Numbered from the stretch's first letter, positions 42,357 through 52,234 are shown. The stretch: 64,000 bases of DNA from Kribbella kalugense (GCF_004365875.1 NZ_SODF01000003.1:1145199-1209198), one strand, 5' to 3'. Numbers and translations are program-made. The notes: generated by a model from the sequence alone, not told the origin.

Positions 42357-42767
42357 ATGAGAACCCTCATCGCCGCCGTGGTCCTGGCGACCACCGCCGC
42401 CTTCGGCTCCACGGCCTACGCCGCCCCAACCACCGCCCCCACCTCCAGCACGTACGTCGTCGCGCCGACTGCGATCGACACGTGCGCGCTCAGCTCACTG
42501 CCCTCCCAGGCCAGCGACACCCTCGAACTGATCCACTCCGGCGGGCCGTTCCCGTACTCGCAGGACGGTGTCGTCTTCCAGAACCGGGAGGGCATCCTCC
42601 CGGCCGAGTCGAGCAGCTACTACCACGAGTACACCGTGATCACGCCCGGCTCGCCCGACCGTGGCGCCCGCCGGCTGATCGGCGGCGGCGCGAAGACCGA
42701 TCCCGCGCACGTCTACTACACCGGCGACCACTACGCCTCGTTCTGCGAGGTCGACGAGAACAACTGA
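42357..42767 (+). CDS. Secreted guanyl-specific ribonuclease, RNase Sa type
   Basis: A 136-residue secreted nuclease. A signal peptide (1-22, ending AYA) is followed by a Thr/Pro/Ser-rich linker and a domain that matches RNase Sa from Streptomyces: GGPFPYSQDGVVFQNREG, YYHEYTVITPGSPDRGARR and YYTGDHYASF. The catalytic Glu (YYHEYT), Arg residues (RGARR) and His (GDHYASF) are all present. Such enzymes cut RNA after G outside the cell. No barstar-like inhibitor gene is next to it. The ATG at 42357 begins the signal peptide. Confidence 0.92.
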   Translation: MRTLIAAVVLATTAAFGSTAYAAPTTAPTSSTYVVAPTAIDTCALSSLPSQASDTLELIHSGGPFPYSQDGVVFQNREGILPAESSSYYHEYTVITPGSPDRGARRLIGGGAKTDPAHVYYTGDHYASFCEVDENN

Positions 42768-42824
42768 ACCTCCGAGAGTAGTCTCGTCGGCACGTTGAGT
42801 GATCACCTGAAGGGATGCCTCACG

Positions 42825-43775
42825 ATGCCGACTCTGCGTCCGGCGGTGGCTGGTCTGTTGCTGACCGCCGCGCTGCTCGTCTTCGGCCGGCCCGAAACCG
42901 GGCTGGCCGAAGCGACCGGCGATCCGTTGAAGCTGACCAGCGGGTTCTACGTGGATCCCGGTTCGGCCGCGGCGGCGTACGTACGGCGGCATCCTGAGGA
43001 CACCGAGCTCGCGTCGAAGATCGCCGGCCAGGCGTCGGCGCGATGGTTCGGCACGTGGAGCGGGGACGTGAAGGCGGCGGTCACGGCGTACACGACTGCC
43101 GCGGACCGGGCTGACAAGCTGCCGGTGCTGGTGGCGGACAACCTGCCGGGCGGACCTTGCGGGATCGGCGGAGGGGCTGCGTCGGCAGCGGCGTACCGGA
43201 CCTGGATCGCGGCCCTGTCGGACGGGATCGGCGCGCGGCCGGCGGTCGTCGTGATCGAGCCGGACGCATTGGCGCGGCTCGACTGCTTCCCGACGTCGGA
43301 GTGGGACGGGCGGATCGCGTTGCTGAAGTACGCCGTTGGGCTGCTCGCGGCGAAGAATCCGAATACGTGGGCGTACCTCGATGCCGGGAGTGTGACGTCC
43401 GGTGAGGCGAAGGAGATGGCGCGGCGGCTCCGGCTGGCCGACATCGGCAAGATCCGCGGCTTCGCGCTCAACACTGCGAACTACTTCACCACTGAGCAGT
43501 CCGTCACCCGCGGTACAACGATCTTGAGTGCTCTCGGCGGCGGATCGCACTTCGTCGTCGACACCAGCCGCAACGGCAACGGCTCCGACGGCAGCTCCTG
43601 CAACCCACCGGCGCGCAAACTCGGCACGACCCCCGCGGTCGCCACCTCACCGGTCGACCTCCACCTCTGGCTCCGCACCCCCGGCGAATCCGACGGCCCC
43701 TGCGGCCTAACCCCCACCCTCCCCGTCCGAACCTTCTCCCCGATCCTGGCCCACCACCTGATCATCGGCACCTAA
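42825..43775 (+). CDS. Secreted glycoside hydrolase family 6 (cellulase-like)
   Basis: A 316-residue secreted enzyme with a signal peptide of about 29 residues. GH6 landmarks are clear: VLVADNLPGGPCG, PAVVVIEPDALARLDC (Asp acid), WAYLDAGS, GFALNTANYFTTEQS, FVVDTSRNGNG and HLWLRTPGESDGPCG. GH6 enzymes cleave beta-1,4-glucans with inversion. In typical members the first motif reads NxPxRDC; here Arg-Asp is replaced by Gly-Pro, so a catalysis-assisting Asp may be missing. No cellulose-binding module is attached. The start is ATG 42825 with AAGGG upstream. A bidirectional terminator follows. Confidence 0.88.
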   Translation: MPTLRPAVAGLLLTAALLVFGRPETGLAEATGDPLKLTSGFYVDPGSAAAAYVRRHPEDTELASKIAGQASARWFGTWSGDVKAAVTAYTTAADRADKLPVLVADNLPGGPCGIGGGAASAAAYRTWIAALSDGIGARPAVVVIEPDALARLDCFPTSEWDGRIALLKYAVGLLAAKNPNTWAYLDAGSVTSGEAKEMARRLRLADIGKIRGFALNTANYFTTEQSVTRGTTILSALGGGSHFVVDTSRNGNGSDGSSCNPPARKLGTTPAVATSPVDLHLWLRTPGESDGPCGLTPTLPVRTFSPILAHHLIIGT

Positions 43776-43779
43776 AAGC

Positions 43780-43810
43780 AAGCGGTCCCGGGCTGAGCCC
43801 GGGACCGCTT
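43780..43810. terminator. Bidirectional terminator between GH6 gene and groEL
   Basis: AAGCGGTCCCGGGC (43780-43793) and GCCCGGGACCGCTT (43797-43810) form a perfect 14-bp stem with loop TGA. On the minus strand it is followed by GCTTTTAG, which fits termination of groEL; on the plus strand it ends the GH6 gene. Confidence 0.85.
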
Positions 43811-43840
43811 GTACTGCGTGTGCTGTCGAACTTCAGAACC

Positions 43841-45466
<1,626 letters not shown>

Positions 45467-45616
45467 TCTCCGCGAGTCCTCCCGCGTCGAGTCTTTGTGG
45501 ATCAGCCGGCCCGGATGCCCGCGACGGACGGCAACCGGTCCGCGACGCTCATGTCCCGCCACGCTCCGGCGCCTCATCGAGGCCGTCTTCTTGCACACTC
45601 ACCCGGGCACGAGCAC

Positions 45617-45643
45617 TTATCACTCTCACCCATGGAGTGCTAA
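45617..45643. promoter_or_regulatory. CIRCE element 1
   Basis: TTATCACTC - 9 bp - GAGTGCTAA: one mismatch in the left half relative to TTAGCACTC-N9-GAGTGCTAA. Binding site for the heat-shock repressor HrcA, in the groEL 5' region. Confidence 0.92.
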
Positions 45644-45647
45644 CCAA

Positions 45648-45676
45648 GTATTAGCACTCGACCCAAACGAGTGCAA
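45648..45676 (-). promoter_or_regulatory. groEL: groEL promoter
   Basis: On the minus strand TTGCAC (45676-45671), a 17-bp spacer and TAATAC (45653-45648) form a vegetative promoter embedded in CIRCE 2 and just upstream of CIRCE 1. The 5' leader would be about 175 bases. Confidence 0.7.
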
Positions 45677-45677
45677 G
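45651..45677. promoter_or_regulatory. CIRCE element 2
   Basis: TTAGCACTC - 9 bp - GAGTGCAAG: left half perfect, right half with two mismatches. It overlaps the groEL promoter. Confidence 0.88.
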
Positions 45678-45685
45678 CCAGGCCA

Positions 45686-46021
45686 TCACCCGCCCAGCTG
45701 GGCCGCGAGGTACTTCGGGGCGGTGAGGCGCCACGCTTCGGTGATCAGCTCCTGGAGCTCCTCCTCGTCGGCCGCCTGGAGATCGATCAGCAGCCAGGCG
45801 AACCGGCCGCCCTCCCAGGACGGGGAGTAGACCTCCGGGTTCTCCGCGACCAGCGCTTCCTGCTCCTCCCGGAGCGCCTTGACGTGCAGGCGGGTCTGGT
45901 CCTCGGACATGTACACAAAGCTCTTGTTGCGCACCTTGAAGACCGGCTGCCCAGCCCAGCCCTCGTGCTCCTCCGCCCCCGGCAACCCCTGCATAACCGT
46001 CACCACCGCCTGCGCATCCAT
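45686..46021 (-). CDS. MmcQ/YjbR-family protein
   Basis: A 111-residue protein of the MmcQ/YjbR type (GAEEHEGWAGQPVFKVRNKSFVYM; EGGRFAWLLIDLQAADEEELQELITEAW). The fold resembles DNA-binding CyaY-like domains, but its role is unknown. The ATG at 46021 is preferred to a TTG two codons upstream. Its 3' end is eight bases from the groEL CIRCE 2 region. Confidence 0.82.
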   Translation of the reverse strand: MDAQAVVTVMQGLPGAEEHEGWAGQPVFKVRNKSFVYMSEDQTRLHVKALREEQEALVAENPEVYSPSWEGGRFAWLLIDLQAADEEELQELITEAWRLTAPKYLAAQLGG

Positions 46022-46052
46022 ACCCAAACGCTAGGCCCGCCCACCGACACTT

Positions 46053-46871
46053 TTACTTGACCACGGTGACCGTGACAGCCGCGCCAAGCGCGACCATCGT
46101 GCCGGGAGCCGGCGAGACCCCGAGGACCTGACCAGGGAGATAGTTGGGGTTCTTCGTCGGCCGGAAGATCACCTTCAGCCCCATCTGCTCGAGCACACCG
46201 GCGTAAACCGTCCCCGAGAGCACCGTCGGCATCGACTGATAGCCAGGCACGCCGACCTGGTCCGGCAGGATCACGATCCGTGACAGCAGCCGGTCGACCT
46301 CGGCGGCGCTCGTCGACGACTCGGCCCGGAACCAGAAGTCGTGGAAACGCACCTCACCCGAGCAGATCCGGACCTTGTTGGTCCCGGTCGTGCAGGTCGT
46401 CTGCCGGTGCACCGCCGGTACTCCGCCGATCGTGATGTCCTCGTCGGTCCGCAGCCGCGGCTCCGGTCCACCGCGGCCAAGCATCACGCTGTCGACGCCC
46501 TCCGGGCGATACGCCATGCAGTACTGCCCGGCGCTCGGATCCTCGATGAGCACCGTGTCCTTCATCGGCGTACCGCAGCTGCTCTGGTTCGTGCCCCAGC
46601 TCTTGGGTACGGCGATGGCGGCGTGACCGAGGCCGACCAGACGGGTTGCGACAGGTGCCGGAGCAGGTGAGGTCACGGTTGGTCGGTGGGAGGTCAGCAC
46701 AGTGGTCCCGGCGATCACGACGGCGACGGCCGCTGCGGCTGACAACACCGCAGTACGGCGGTGGCGTCGGCGGCGTACCGCGCCTGTGCGGACGGCACCC
46801 AGTGGAGGCGGTCCGACGGGGGTTTGGTCGGCGGTGCGTTCCAGGAGGTCTGTCAGCTTGGTTTCGATCAT
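46053..46871 (-). CDS. Membrane protein with PASTA-like C-terminus, sigma-factor partner
   Basis: A 272-residue protein with a short Arg-rich cytoplasmic head, a membrane helix at about 41-60, an outer domain containing LVGLGHAAIAVPKSWGTN and four cysteines, and a C-terminal PASTA-like module (PGQVLGVSPAPGTMVALG). It overlaps the sigma-factor gene by ATGA, so it is placed where an anti-sigma would be. PASTA domains often bind cell-wall fragments. It is a paralogue of the protein at 47415. Whether it holds the sigma factor is not shown. Confidence 0.78.
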   Translation of the reverse strand: MIETKLTDLLERTADQTPVGPPPLGAVRTGAVRRRRHRRTAVLSAAAAVAVVIAGTTVLTSHRPTVTSPAPAPVATRLVGLGHAAIAVPKSWGTNQSSCGTPMKDTVLIEDPSAGQYCMAYRPEGVDSVMLGRGGPEPRLRTDEDITIGGVPAVHRQTTCTTGTNKVRICSGEVRFHDFWFRAESSTSAAEVDRLLSRIVILPDQVGVPGYQSMPTVLSGTVYAGVLEQMGLKVIFRPTKNPNYLPGQVLGVSPAPGTMVALGAAVTVTVVK

Positions 46872-47359
46872 CGGGTCTCTCGCAGTTCTGCCAGGTGTGG
46901 GTCCTGCGCCAGGGCCTTCACTGCCCGGGACAGCCGGCTCTTGACCGTGCCGGCGGCGACGCCGAGGGCGGACGCCATCTGTTGCTCGTTCAGGTGCGCG
47001 TAGTACCGCAGTACGACGGCTGTCCGCTGGTCGTCCGGTAGTCGGTCGAGGGCGCGCATCACTGCGTCCGTGTCGTCGACACCTGCGGTCTGGTCACCAC
47101 CGGCGGACTCCGGGAGGGAGTCGGACGGCAGCTCCCCACGCCAGCGGCGTCTGCGCGACGAGCGGAAGCAGTTGACCAGGATCCGATGCACGTAGGCGTC
47201 ACGGTCTTCGGCTGCGCGTACCCGGTGCCACTTGAGCAGGCAGCGTTCCAGCGTGGTCTGGACGAGGTCCTCGGCTTCAGGTGGAGTACAGCCGAGCAGG
47301 ACCGCAGCGCGGACCAGTGTCGGCCAGCGTGCGGTCACGTACTCGCTGAAGTCGTCCAT
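46868..47359 (-). CDS. RNA polymerase sigma factor, SigE family
   Basis: A 163-residue ECF sigma factor of the actinobacterial SigE family. Region 2 contains LGCTPPEAEDLVQTTLERCLLKWHRV with the usual AYVHRILVN, and region 4 has RTAVVLRYYAHLNEQQMASALGVAAGTVKSRLSRA. It is coupled to the PASTA-like gene downstream and lies 55 bases after another PASTA-like gene, so its activity may respond to an extracytoplasmic signal. No classical zinc anti-sigma motif was found beside it. Confidence 0.9.
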   Translation of the reverse strand: MDDFSEYVTARWPTLVRAAVLLGCTPPEAEDLVQTTLERCLLKWHRVRAAEDRDAYVHRILVNCFRSSRRRRWRGELPSDSLPESAGGDQTAGVDDTDAVMRALDRLPDDQRTAVVLRYYAHLNEQQMASALGVAAGTVKSRLSRAVKALAQDPHLAELRETR

Positions 47360-47414
47360 ACCCCCTCCTCACCCTCACAGACAGGGTGACGGGTGGCGGA
47401 GGTTCCCGTCAGTG

Positions 47415-48161
47415 CTACTTGATCACTGTGAGGACGACTGTTTCACCGGGGCTCAGCAGGGTCCCGGACGGCGGTGAGACGCTCACGACGCGGCCTGGCT
47501 TGTAGACGACCGACGTCCTGGTGCGGAACTCAGTCTTCAGGCCCAGCTCCTGCAGGTGCTTCGCGTACGCCGTACCGCTCCGGCTCTCGTCAAGTAACCG
47601 CACGCTGGGTACGCCGACCCGGTCCGGCAGGATCGAGATCCGCGCGAGGATCTGGTCCACCTCCCCAGCACTCGTGGACGAGGACGCACGGAACCAGACG
47701 TGCAAGGACGGGAGGCCTACAGCTCCCCAGCACACGTCATCGGTCCCACAGGCAGTCCGCCGACGCTCGGCAGGCACACCGTTCACGGTGAACGTCTCGT
47801 CGACCTCGTAGCCGCTCGGCGGAGACGTGCCGAGCTCCACGCTGTCCACGTCCGGCGGCCGCGGCAGGTCGCAGTACGACTCCGCAGCCGGGTCATCGAT
47901 GAGGACCGTGTCCCGGCGAGGGATGCCGCAGCGACTGGCGTTCGTACCCCAGGCCTTCGGTACGGCGATCACCGCGTGGCCAAAGCCGACCATTCGCATC
48001 GCAATCGGCTCAGGGGTCGGTTCGGGCGTCGTGATCCCCGTCCCCGAGCCGTTCGAACTCAGCACGTTGATGACTCCGATGACGGCCATCACCGTCGTCA
48101 CGGCGGCGACCGACGCCAGGACGTCGCGGCGGCGGGGCGTCCTCGTCCGCGGGAGCTCCAC
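47415..48161 (-). CDS. Second PASTA-like membrane protein
   Basis: A protein of about 248 residues, paralogue of the one at 46053: MVGFGHAVIAVPKAWGTN and DTVLIDDPAAESYC match LVGLGHAAIAVPKSWGTN and DTVLIEDPSAGQYC. A membrane helix follows a basic N-terminus. The C-terminus is a PASTA-like module (PGRVVSVSPPSGTLLSPG). The start is uncertain: GTG at 48161 is chosen because longer frames run over the start of the divergent pspC gene. Function unknown; it sits upstream of the sigma gene on the same strand. Confidence 0.7.
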   Translation of the reverse strand: MELPRTRTPRRRDVLASVAAVTTVMAVIGVINVLSSNGSGTGITTPEPTPEPIAMRMVGFGHAVIAVPKAWGTNASRCGIPRRDTVLIDDPAAESYCDLPRPPDVDSVELGTSPPSGYEVDETFTVNGVPAERRRTACGTDDVCWGAVGLPSLHVWFRASSSTSAGEVDQILARISILPDRVGVPSVRLLDESRSGTAYAKHLQELGLKTEFRTRTSVVYKPGRVVSVSPPSGTLLSPGETVVLTVIK

Positions 48162-48312
48162 ACCCCAAGTCTGAGCGCAGACGGCGTACTCCGGAAGTGC
48201 CTTCTCACCAAAGTCGTCAGGGGTGTCCGACCGGGGTTCCCGGGGTCGGGTCAGGGGCCGGTCGGTACCGATCCGGATGTGCCGGAGGGTGCCGGAACGG
48301 GACAGTGGAGCC

Positions 48313-48645
48313 ATGACGAACTCCAACGCACCGTTCCAGAACCTCTCCGGCAAGGTCCTCCGTCGTTCCGCCAACCAGCGGATGCTCTCCGGCGTGTCCG
48401 GCGGCATCGCCGAGTACCTGAACGTCGACGTGACGCTGGTCCGCCTCGGCTGGGTCGGCCTGACCCTGATCACCGGCGGCGCCGCGATGATCGGCTACGC
48501 AGTCGCGTGGATCGTGATCCCGGAGTCCGACGGCAAGGCCGTCTGGCAGAACGTCCAGCAGTCGGTCAACGACCGCCAGCAGGACACCACCGAGAACGAC
48601 ATCGCCGCCCGAATCTACGACGACACCAAGCCCCCGGCCGCGTGA
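48313..48645 (+). CDS. PspC-domain membrane protein
   Basis: A 110-residue protein with a PspC domain: RRSANQRMLSGVSGGIAEYLNVDVTLVRLGW followed by one membrane helix (LTLITGGAAMIGYAVAWIVIPESDG). PspC-like proteins take part in envelope stress responses. It is divergent from the PASTA-like gene. The ATG at 48313 begins the conserved region. Confidence 0.85.
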   Translation: MTNSNAPFQNLSGKVLRRSANQRMLSGVSGGIAEYLNVDVTLVRLGWVGLTLITGGAAMIGYAVAWIVIPESDGKAVWQNVQQSVNDRQQDTTENDIAARIYDDTKPPAA

Positions 48646-48677
48646 TCCCCGCAGCGCCTACCGCGCCGCGCACCGAC

Positions 48678-48785
48678 ATTTGGCTGGCTGACCAGCGAGC
48701 TTAGGGGTTTCTGAGCCCTACTCAGGGTCACAAACCCCGAACTTGCTGGGTCAGCCAGGCAAATTGCTGGGTCAGCAAGGCAAAT
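48678..48785. repeat. Nested long palindrome plus tandem direct repeat
   Basis: ATTTGGCTGGCTGACC (48678-48693) pairs with GGTCAGCCAGGCAAAT (48749-48764) at 15 of 16 positions. Inside it GGGGTTT pairs with AAACCCC and CTGAG with CTCAG. The right arm belongs to a near-perfect tandem pair (TTGCTGGGTCAGC...GGCAAA) that ends at about 48785. It lies between the converging pspC and GDPD genes and may be a bidirectional terminator. Confidence 0.7.
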
Positions 48786-48794
48786 GGGGAACGG

Positions 48795-49760
48795 TTAGAC
48801 GTTCATCGCGGGTTTGCGTAGTGCTGCGACCGCTTGGTCGGGGTGGTCGGCGAAGATGCCCTGGAGGCCCAGGGCGGCGAAGCGGGTCAGTTCGGTCGGG
48901 TAGTCGGTCGCGGCGGGCAGGAAGCGCCGCTCGGCGCGGAACGTCCAGGCCTGGACAGCCAGACCGACGCGGTGGGCGTGCTCGACCAGGCGGGTCGGCT
49001 CGCCCAGGCAGCCGTCCGCGGTGCGCGGGATGACCAGATCCTTGTGCGGCGCCAGGACATGGGCGTACGTCGCGATCTCCCGTAGCCCGGCCGGCTCGAT
49101 CAGATCGGCGTACGTGCGACCGTCGCCGGTCCGGAGGAAGTCGTTCGGCGCGCTCTCCGAGTCGATCAGCTGCACCAGCGGCACCCGCGTCATCACCGAC
49201 AGCCGGCGCAGACTCGTCGGCTCGAACGACTGCACCATGATCTCGTCCTCGCGCAGCCCGAGCGCGAGGATCCGTTCGGTCAGCAGCTCCTCCAGTGGCA
49301 GCCCGAGCCGGCGGAAGTACATCGGGTGCTTGATCTCGGGGATCACCCCGATCGACCGGCCCAGCCGCGCGGACTCGCGCCGCGCCAGCGCCACCACCTC
49401 GTCGAACGTCGGGATCTGTTCCAAACCGTCGTACGCCGTGTTGCCGGCACGGAGCGCGGGCATCCGTTCCCGGGCCCGCAGCGACCGCAGTTCGGCGAAG
49501 GTGAAGTCCTCGGCGAACCAGCCGGTGACCGCGGTCCCGTCGACGATCTTGGTGATCTTCCGGTCGGCGAAGACCGGGTGGTCGGCGACGTCCGTCGTAC
49601 TCGAGATCTCGTTCTCGTGCCGGCAGACCAGGACGCCGTCCAGGGTCGCGACCAGGTCGGGCTCCAGGTAGTCGGCGCCCTGTGCCGCGGCCAGCCGGTA
49701 GGCCGCCGGTGTGTGTTCCGGGCGGTAGCCACTCGCTCCCCGATGCGCGATCACCAACAT
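48795..49760 (-). CDS. Glycerophosphodiester phosphodiesterase
   Basis: A 321-residue GDPD. The catalytic fold opens with LVIAHRGASGYRPEHT and GADYLEPDLVATLDGVLVCRHE, giving the two catalytic His and the metal-binding Glu/Asp residues; the later PEIKHPMYF supplies another acid and EWxx-type motif. It hydrolyses glycerophosphodiesters to glycerol-3-phosphate and an alcohol. Lack of a signal peptide with the start at 49760 suggests the cytoplasm; a longer frame (49784) is possible. Confidence 0.88.
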   Translation of the reverse strand: MLVIAHRGASGYRPEHTPAAYRLAAAQGADYLEPDLVATLDGVLVCRHENEISSTTDVADHPVFADRKITKIVDGTAVTGWFAEDFTFAELRSLRARERMPALRAGNTAYDGLEQIPTFDEVVALARRESARLGRSIGVIPEIKHPMYFRRLGLPLEELLTERILALGLREDEIMVQSFEPTSLRRLSVMTRVPLVQLIDSESAPNDFLRTGDGRTYADLIEPAGLREIATYAHVLAPHKDLVIPRTADGCLGEPTRLVEHAHRVGLAVQAWTFRAERRFLPAATDYPTELTRFAALGLQGIFADHPDQAVAALRKPAMNV

Positions 49761-49823
49761 GGATCCAGGACAGGGGCCGGACATTGCCCAGCGGGAACCC
49801 GTTGCCCAACGCAAGGTGAAGGT

Positions 49824-50426
49824 CTACCGACTGTCACCATCAGTCAGACTGCTCGACAGCAGGTACTGCGCGATGCAGTACGTCGCCATGACCAGATACG
49901 GCCGCGCTCCGAACTCATGTCCGGCCAGCCCGACGCCGATGAGCCCGTCCGACACCAGGAACAGCGCACCACCCACGCCGCCCCGCCAGCCGTTCCAACC
50001 GCTCGTGACCGCAGTCGCCGTCAGCAATAGCGAGTACACAGCCACTGGGATCCGGTTGTCGCCCAGACCGGGCCAGAGCAGGACCAGTGCGGTCACCCAG
50101 ACCACGCCGTACGCCGCCAGCACCGCGAGCGACCGGCGCTGCGCGCGACGCGCGAACATCCTTACGTAACAGACATGTGCCACACCGAACGCCGCCATGC
50201 CCGGCACCAGCTGGTCGACCTGCAAGAGAACGTCACCGACGAGTGACGCGGCCAGTCCGACCAGCAGCGTGACCGGACCGCCGTTCAGGCGGGCCCAGAC
50301 GGCCAGCGTCGGCATCAACAGGACCTTCGTGACCAGCTGAGACCAGGTCTCGTCGATCGCGATCGCGACCAGATGCGCCGCCGACAGGACGCCGTACGCG
50401 GCCAACCAGCCGGTTCCCCGTTTCAT
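49824..50426 (-). CDS. YhhN-family membrane protein (lysoplasmalogenase-like)
   Basis: A 200-residue membrane protein with about seven helices and the YhhN/TMEM86 pattern (KVLLMPTLAVWA; GLAASLVGDVLLQ; LFLVSDGLIGVGLAG). Eukaryotic relatives split lysoplasmalogens; the bacterial role is unclear. ATG at 50426 starts the conserved helix; a GTG lies 30 bases upstream. It is on the same strand as, and upstream of, the GDPD gene, with a short gap. Confidence 0.82.
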   Translation of the reverse strand: MKRGTGWLAAYGVLSAAHLVAIAIDETWSQLVTKVLLMPTLAVWARLNGGPVTLLVGLAASLVGDVLLQVDQLVPGMAAFGVAHVCYVRMFARRAQRRSLAVLAAYGVVWVTALVLLWPGLGDNRIPVAVYSLLLTATAVTSGWNGWRGGVGGALFLVSDGLIGVGLAGHEFGARPYLVMATYCIAQYLLSSSLTDGDSR

Positions 50427-50512
50427 CTTCCCGATCGTGCCGTTCGAGGGGTCCACAGACGCGATTAATTCGCATGCAAAGTGTCGGAGCCGCGACCTAG
50501 CCTGAGGGCAAC

Positions 50513-52234
50513 ATGAGACAACTTCCCCTCGCCGATCCCGGCGTACCGAACCATCGCTCGCCGGCCCACTACCTGTGGTGGGTCGCCCGCGGTCAGGCCC
50601 GCACGCTCGCCGGCGGGATGACGTTCGGCATCCTGTGGATGGGCGCGCAGGCGTTCATCCCGGCCATCCTCGGCCGGGCGATCGACGAGGGCATCGCGGC
50701 GCAGGACGGTGAGCGGTTGCTGCACTGGACCGCGCTGCTGCTCGCGGTCGGCATCGTGCAGGCGCTGGCCGGCATCATGCGGCACCGGTTCGCGGTGACC
50801 AACTGGCTGATGTCGGCGTACCGGACCGTTCAGGTGGTGACGCGGAAGTCGGCCGACCTCGGCTCGACATTGCCGAAGCACCTGGCCACCGGCGAGGTGG
50901 TCAGCGTCGGCGCCAGCGACCTCTCCTACATCGGGAACCTGATGGAGATCTCGGCCCGGTTCGCAGGCGCGATCGTCGCCTTCGTGGTGGTCGCGGCGAT
51001 CCTGCTCTCGTCGTCGACCGTGCTCGGCCTGGTCGTGCTCATCGGCGTACCGATCATGCTGTTCTGTCTGGGACCGATGCTGCGGCCGCTGCACCGGCGG
51101 CAGTCCGCGCAGCGCGAGGCGGTCGGCGAGCTGAACTCCTTGGGCTCGGACATCGTGGCCGGCCTGCGGGTGCTGCGCGGTATCGGCGGTGAAGAGTCGT
51201 TCTCCCGGCGCTACCGGAGCGAGTCGCAGCAGGTGCGGCAGGCCGGTGTGCGAGTGGCCGGGATCCAGTCGGTGCTGGACGCGGCCCAGGTGCTGCTGCC
51301 GGGGATCTTCGTGGTGCTGGTGGTCGGCCTGGGCGCGCACTTCGCGCTGCGCGGCAACCTGAGCCCCGGCTCGCTGGTGGCCTTCTACGGGTACGCGACG
51401 TTCCTGGTGCTGCCACTGCGTACGGCGACGGACTTCGCCAACCAGCTCATGCGTGGGCTGGTCGCAGCGGGCCGGGTGATCCGGGTGCTGAAGCTGGAGC
51501 CGGACATCACCGATCCCACGACACCGGTGCGGCTGCCGGACCACGGTGACCTGGTCGAGCCGGTCTCTGGCGTCCGCGCCCGCGACGGGCTGCTCACGGC
51601 GATCGTTTCCGCCGAGCCGGACAGCTACGCGGACCTCGCGGACCGCCTGGGTCGCTATGACGATAGCAGCGAGGCCAGGTACGGCGGGGTGACGCTGGCC
51701 AGCGCGACCCGGGCAGATGTCCGGGAGCGGATCCTGGTCAGTGACACGGGCTCCCAGCTGTTCACCGGCGTACTGCGGACCGAGCTCGACCCGGACGGCC
51801 GTCGTACCGATGACGAGCTGATGGCCGCGATGCGTACGGCGTCCGCCGAGGACGTGCTCGTTGCGCTGCCGGACGGGCTGGACTCCGAGGTCGAGGAGAA
51901 GGGCCGTTCGTTCTCCGGCGGTCAGCGCCAGCGGCTGGTGCTGGTACGGGCGCTGCTCGCGGACCCGTCCGTGCTGGTGCTGGTCGAGCCGACCTCGGCC
52001 GTCGACGCGCACACCGAGGCGCGGATCGCGGAGCGGTTGCGCGACCACCGGGCCGGCCGGAGCACTGTCGTACTGACCGCGAGCCCACTGCTGCTGGACC
52101 GGGTCGACGAGGTGATCTTCGTCGCCGCCGGCCGAGTGGTTGCCACCGGCAAGCACCGCGCGCTGCTCGAGTCCGATCCGCAGTACCGCCGTACCGTCAC
52201 CCGGCAGACCGAAGAAGAGGAGGCCCTCCGATGA
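50513..52234 (+). CDS. ABC exporter half-transporter, degenerate ATP site (subunit 1)
   Basis: A 573-residue half-transporter with six membrane helices and a C-terminal nucleotide-binding domain. The domain keeps the signature FSGGQRQR (467-474) but the Walker A region reads LLTAIVSAEPDS (about 360-371), so the P-loop Lys is absent, and Walker B reads VLVLVEPTS with Val491 in place of Asp. It therefore cannot bind ATP on its own Walker side but can supply the signature to the partner. It overlaps the partner gene by ATGA. Confidence 0.9.
   Translation: MRQLPLADPGVPNHRSPAHYLWWVARGQARTLAGGMTFGILWMGAQAFIPAILGRAIDEGIAAQDGERLLHWTALLLAVGIVQALAGIMRHRFAVTNWLMSAYRTVQVVTRKSADLGSTLPKHLATGEVVSVGASDLSYIGNLMEISARFAGAIVAFVVVAAILLSSSTVLGLVVLIGVPIMLFCLGPMLRPLHRRQSAQREAVGELNSLGSDIVAGLRVLRGIGGEESFSRRYRSESQQVRQAGVRVAGIQSVLDAAQVLLPGIFVVLVVGLGAHFALRGNLSPGSLVAFYGYATFLVLPLRTATDFANQLMRGLVAAGRVIRVLKLEPDITDPTTPVRLPDHGDLVEPVSGVRARDGLLTAIVSAEPDSYADLADRLGRYDDSSEARYGGVTLASATRADVRERILVSDTGSQLFTGVLRTELDPDGRRTDDELMAAMRTASAEDVLVALPDGLDSEVEEKGRSFSGGQRQRLVLVRALLADPSVLVLVEPTSAVDAHTEARIAERLRDHRAGRSTVVLTASPLLLDRVDEVIFVAAGRVVATGKHRALLESDPQYRRTVTRQTEEEEALR

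Noticed and set aside
45467..45598. In-frame N-terminal extension of GroEL
   Set aside because: It reads into the 5' leader, is Arg-rich and not conserved in chaperonins; the ATG at 45466 starts the standard sequence.
50465..52156. A 563-codon open frame antisense to the first ABC gene
   Set aside because: It is a shadow of high-GC codon bias: the plus strand encodes a recognisable transporter throughout, and the antisense product is Gln/Arg/His-rich with no domain.
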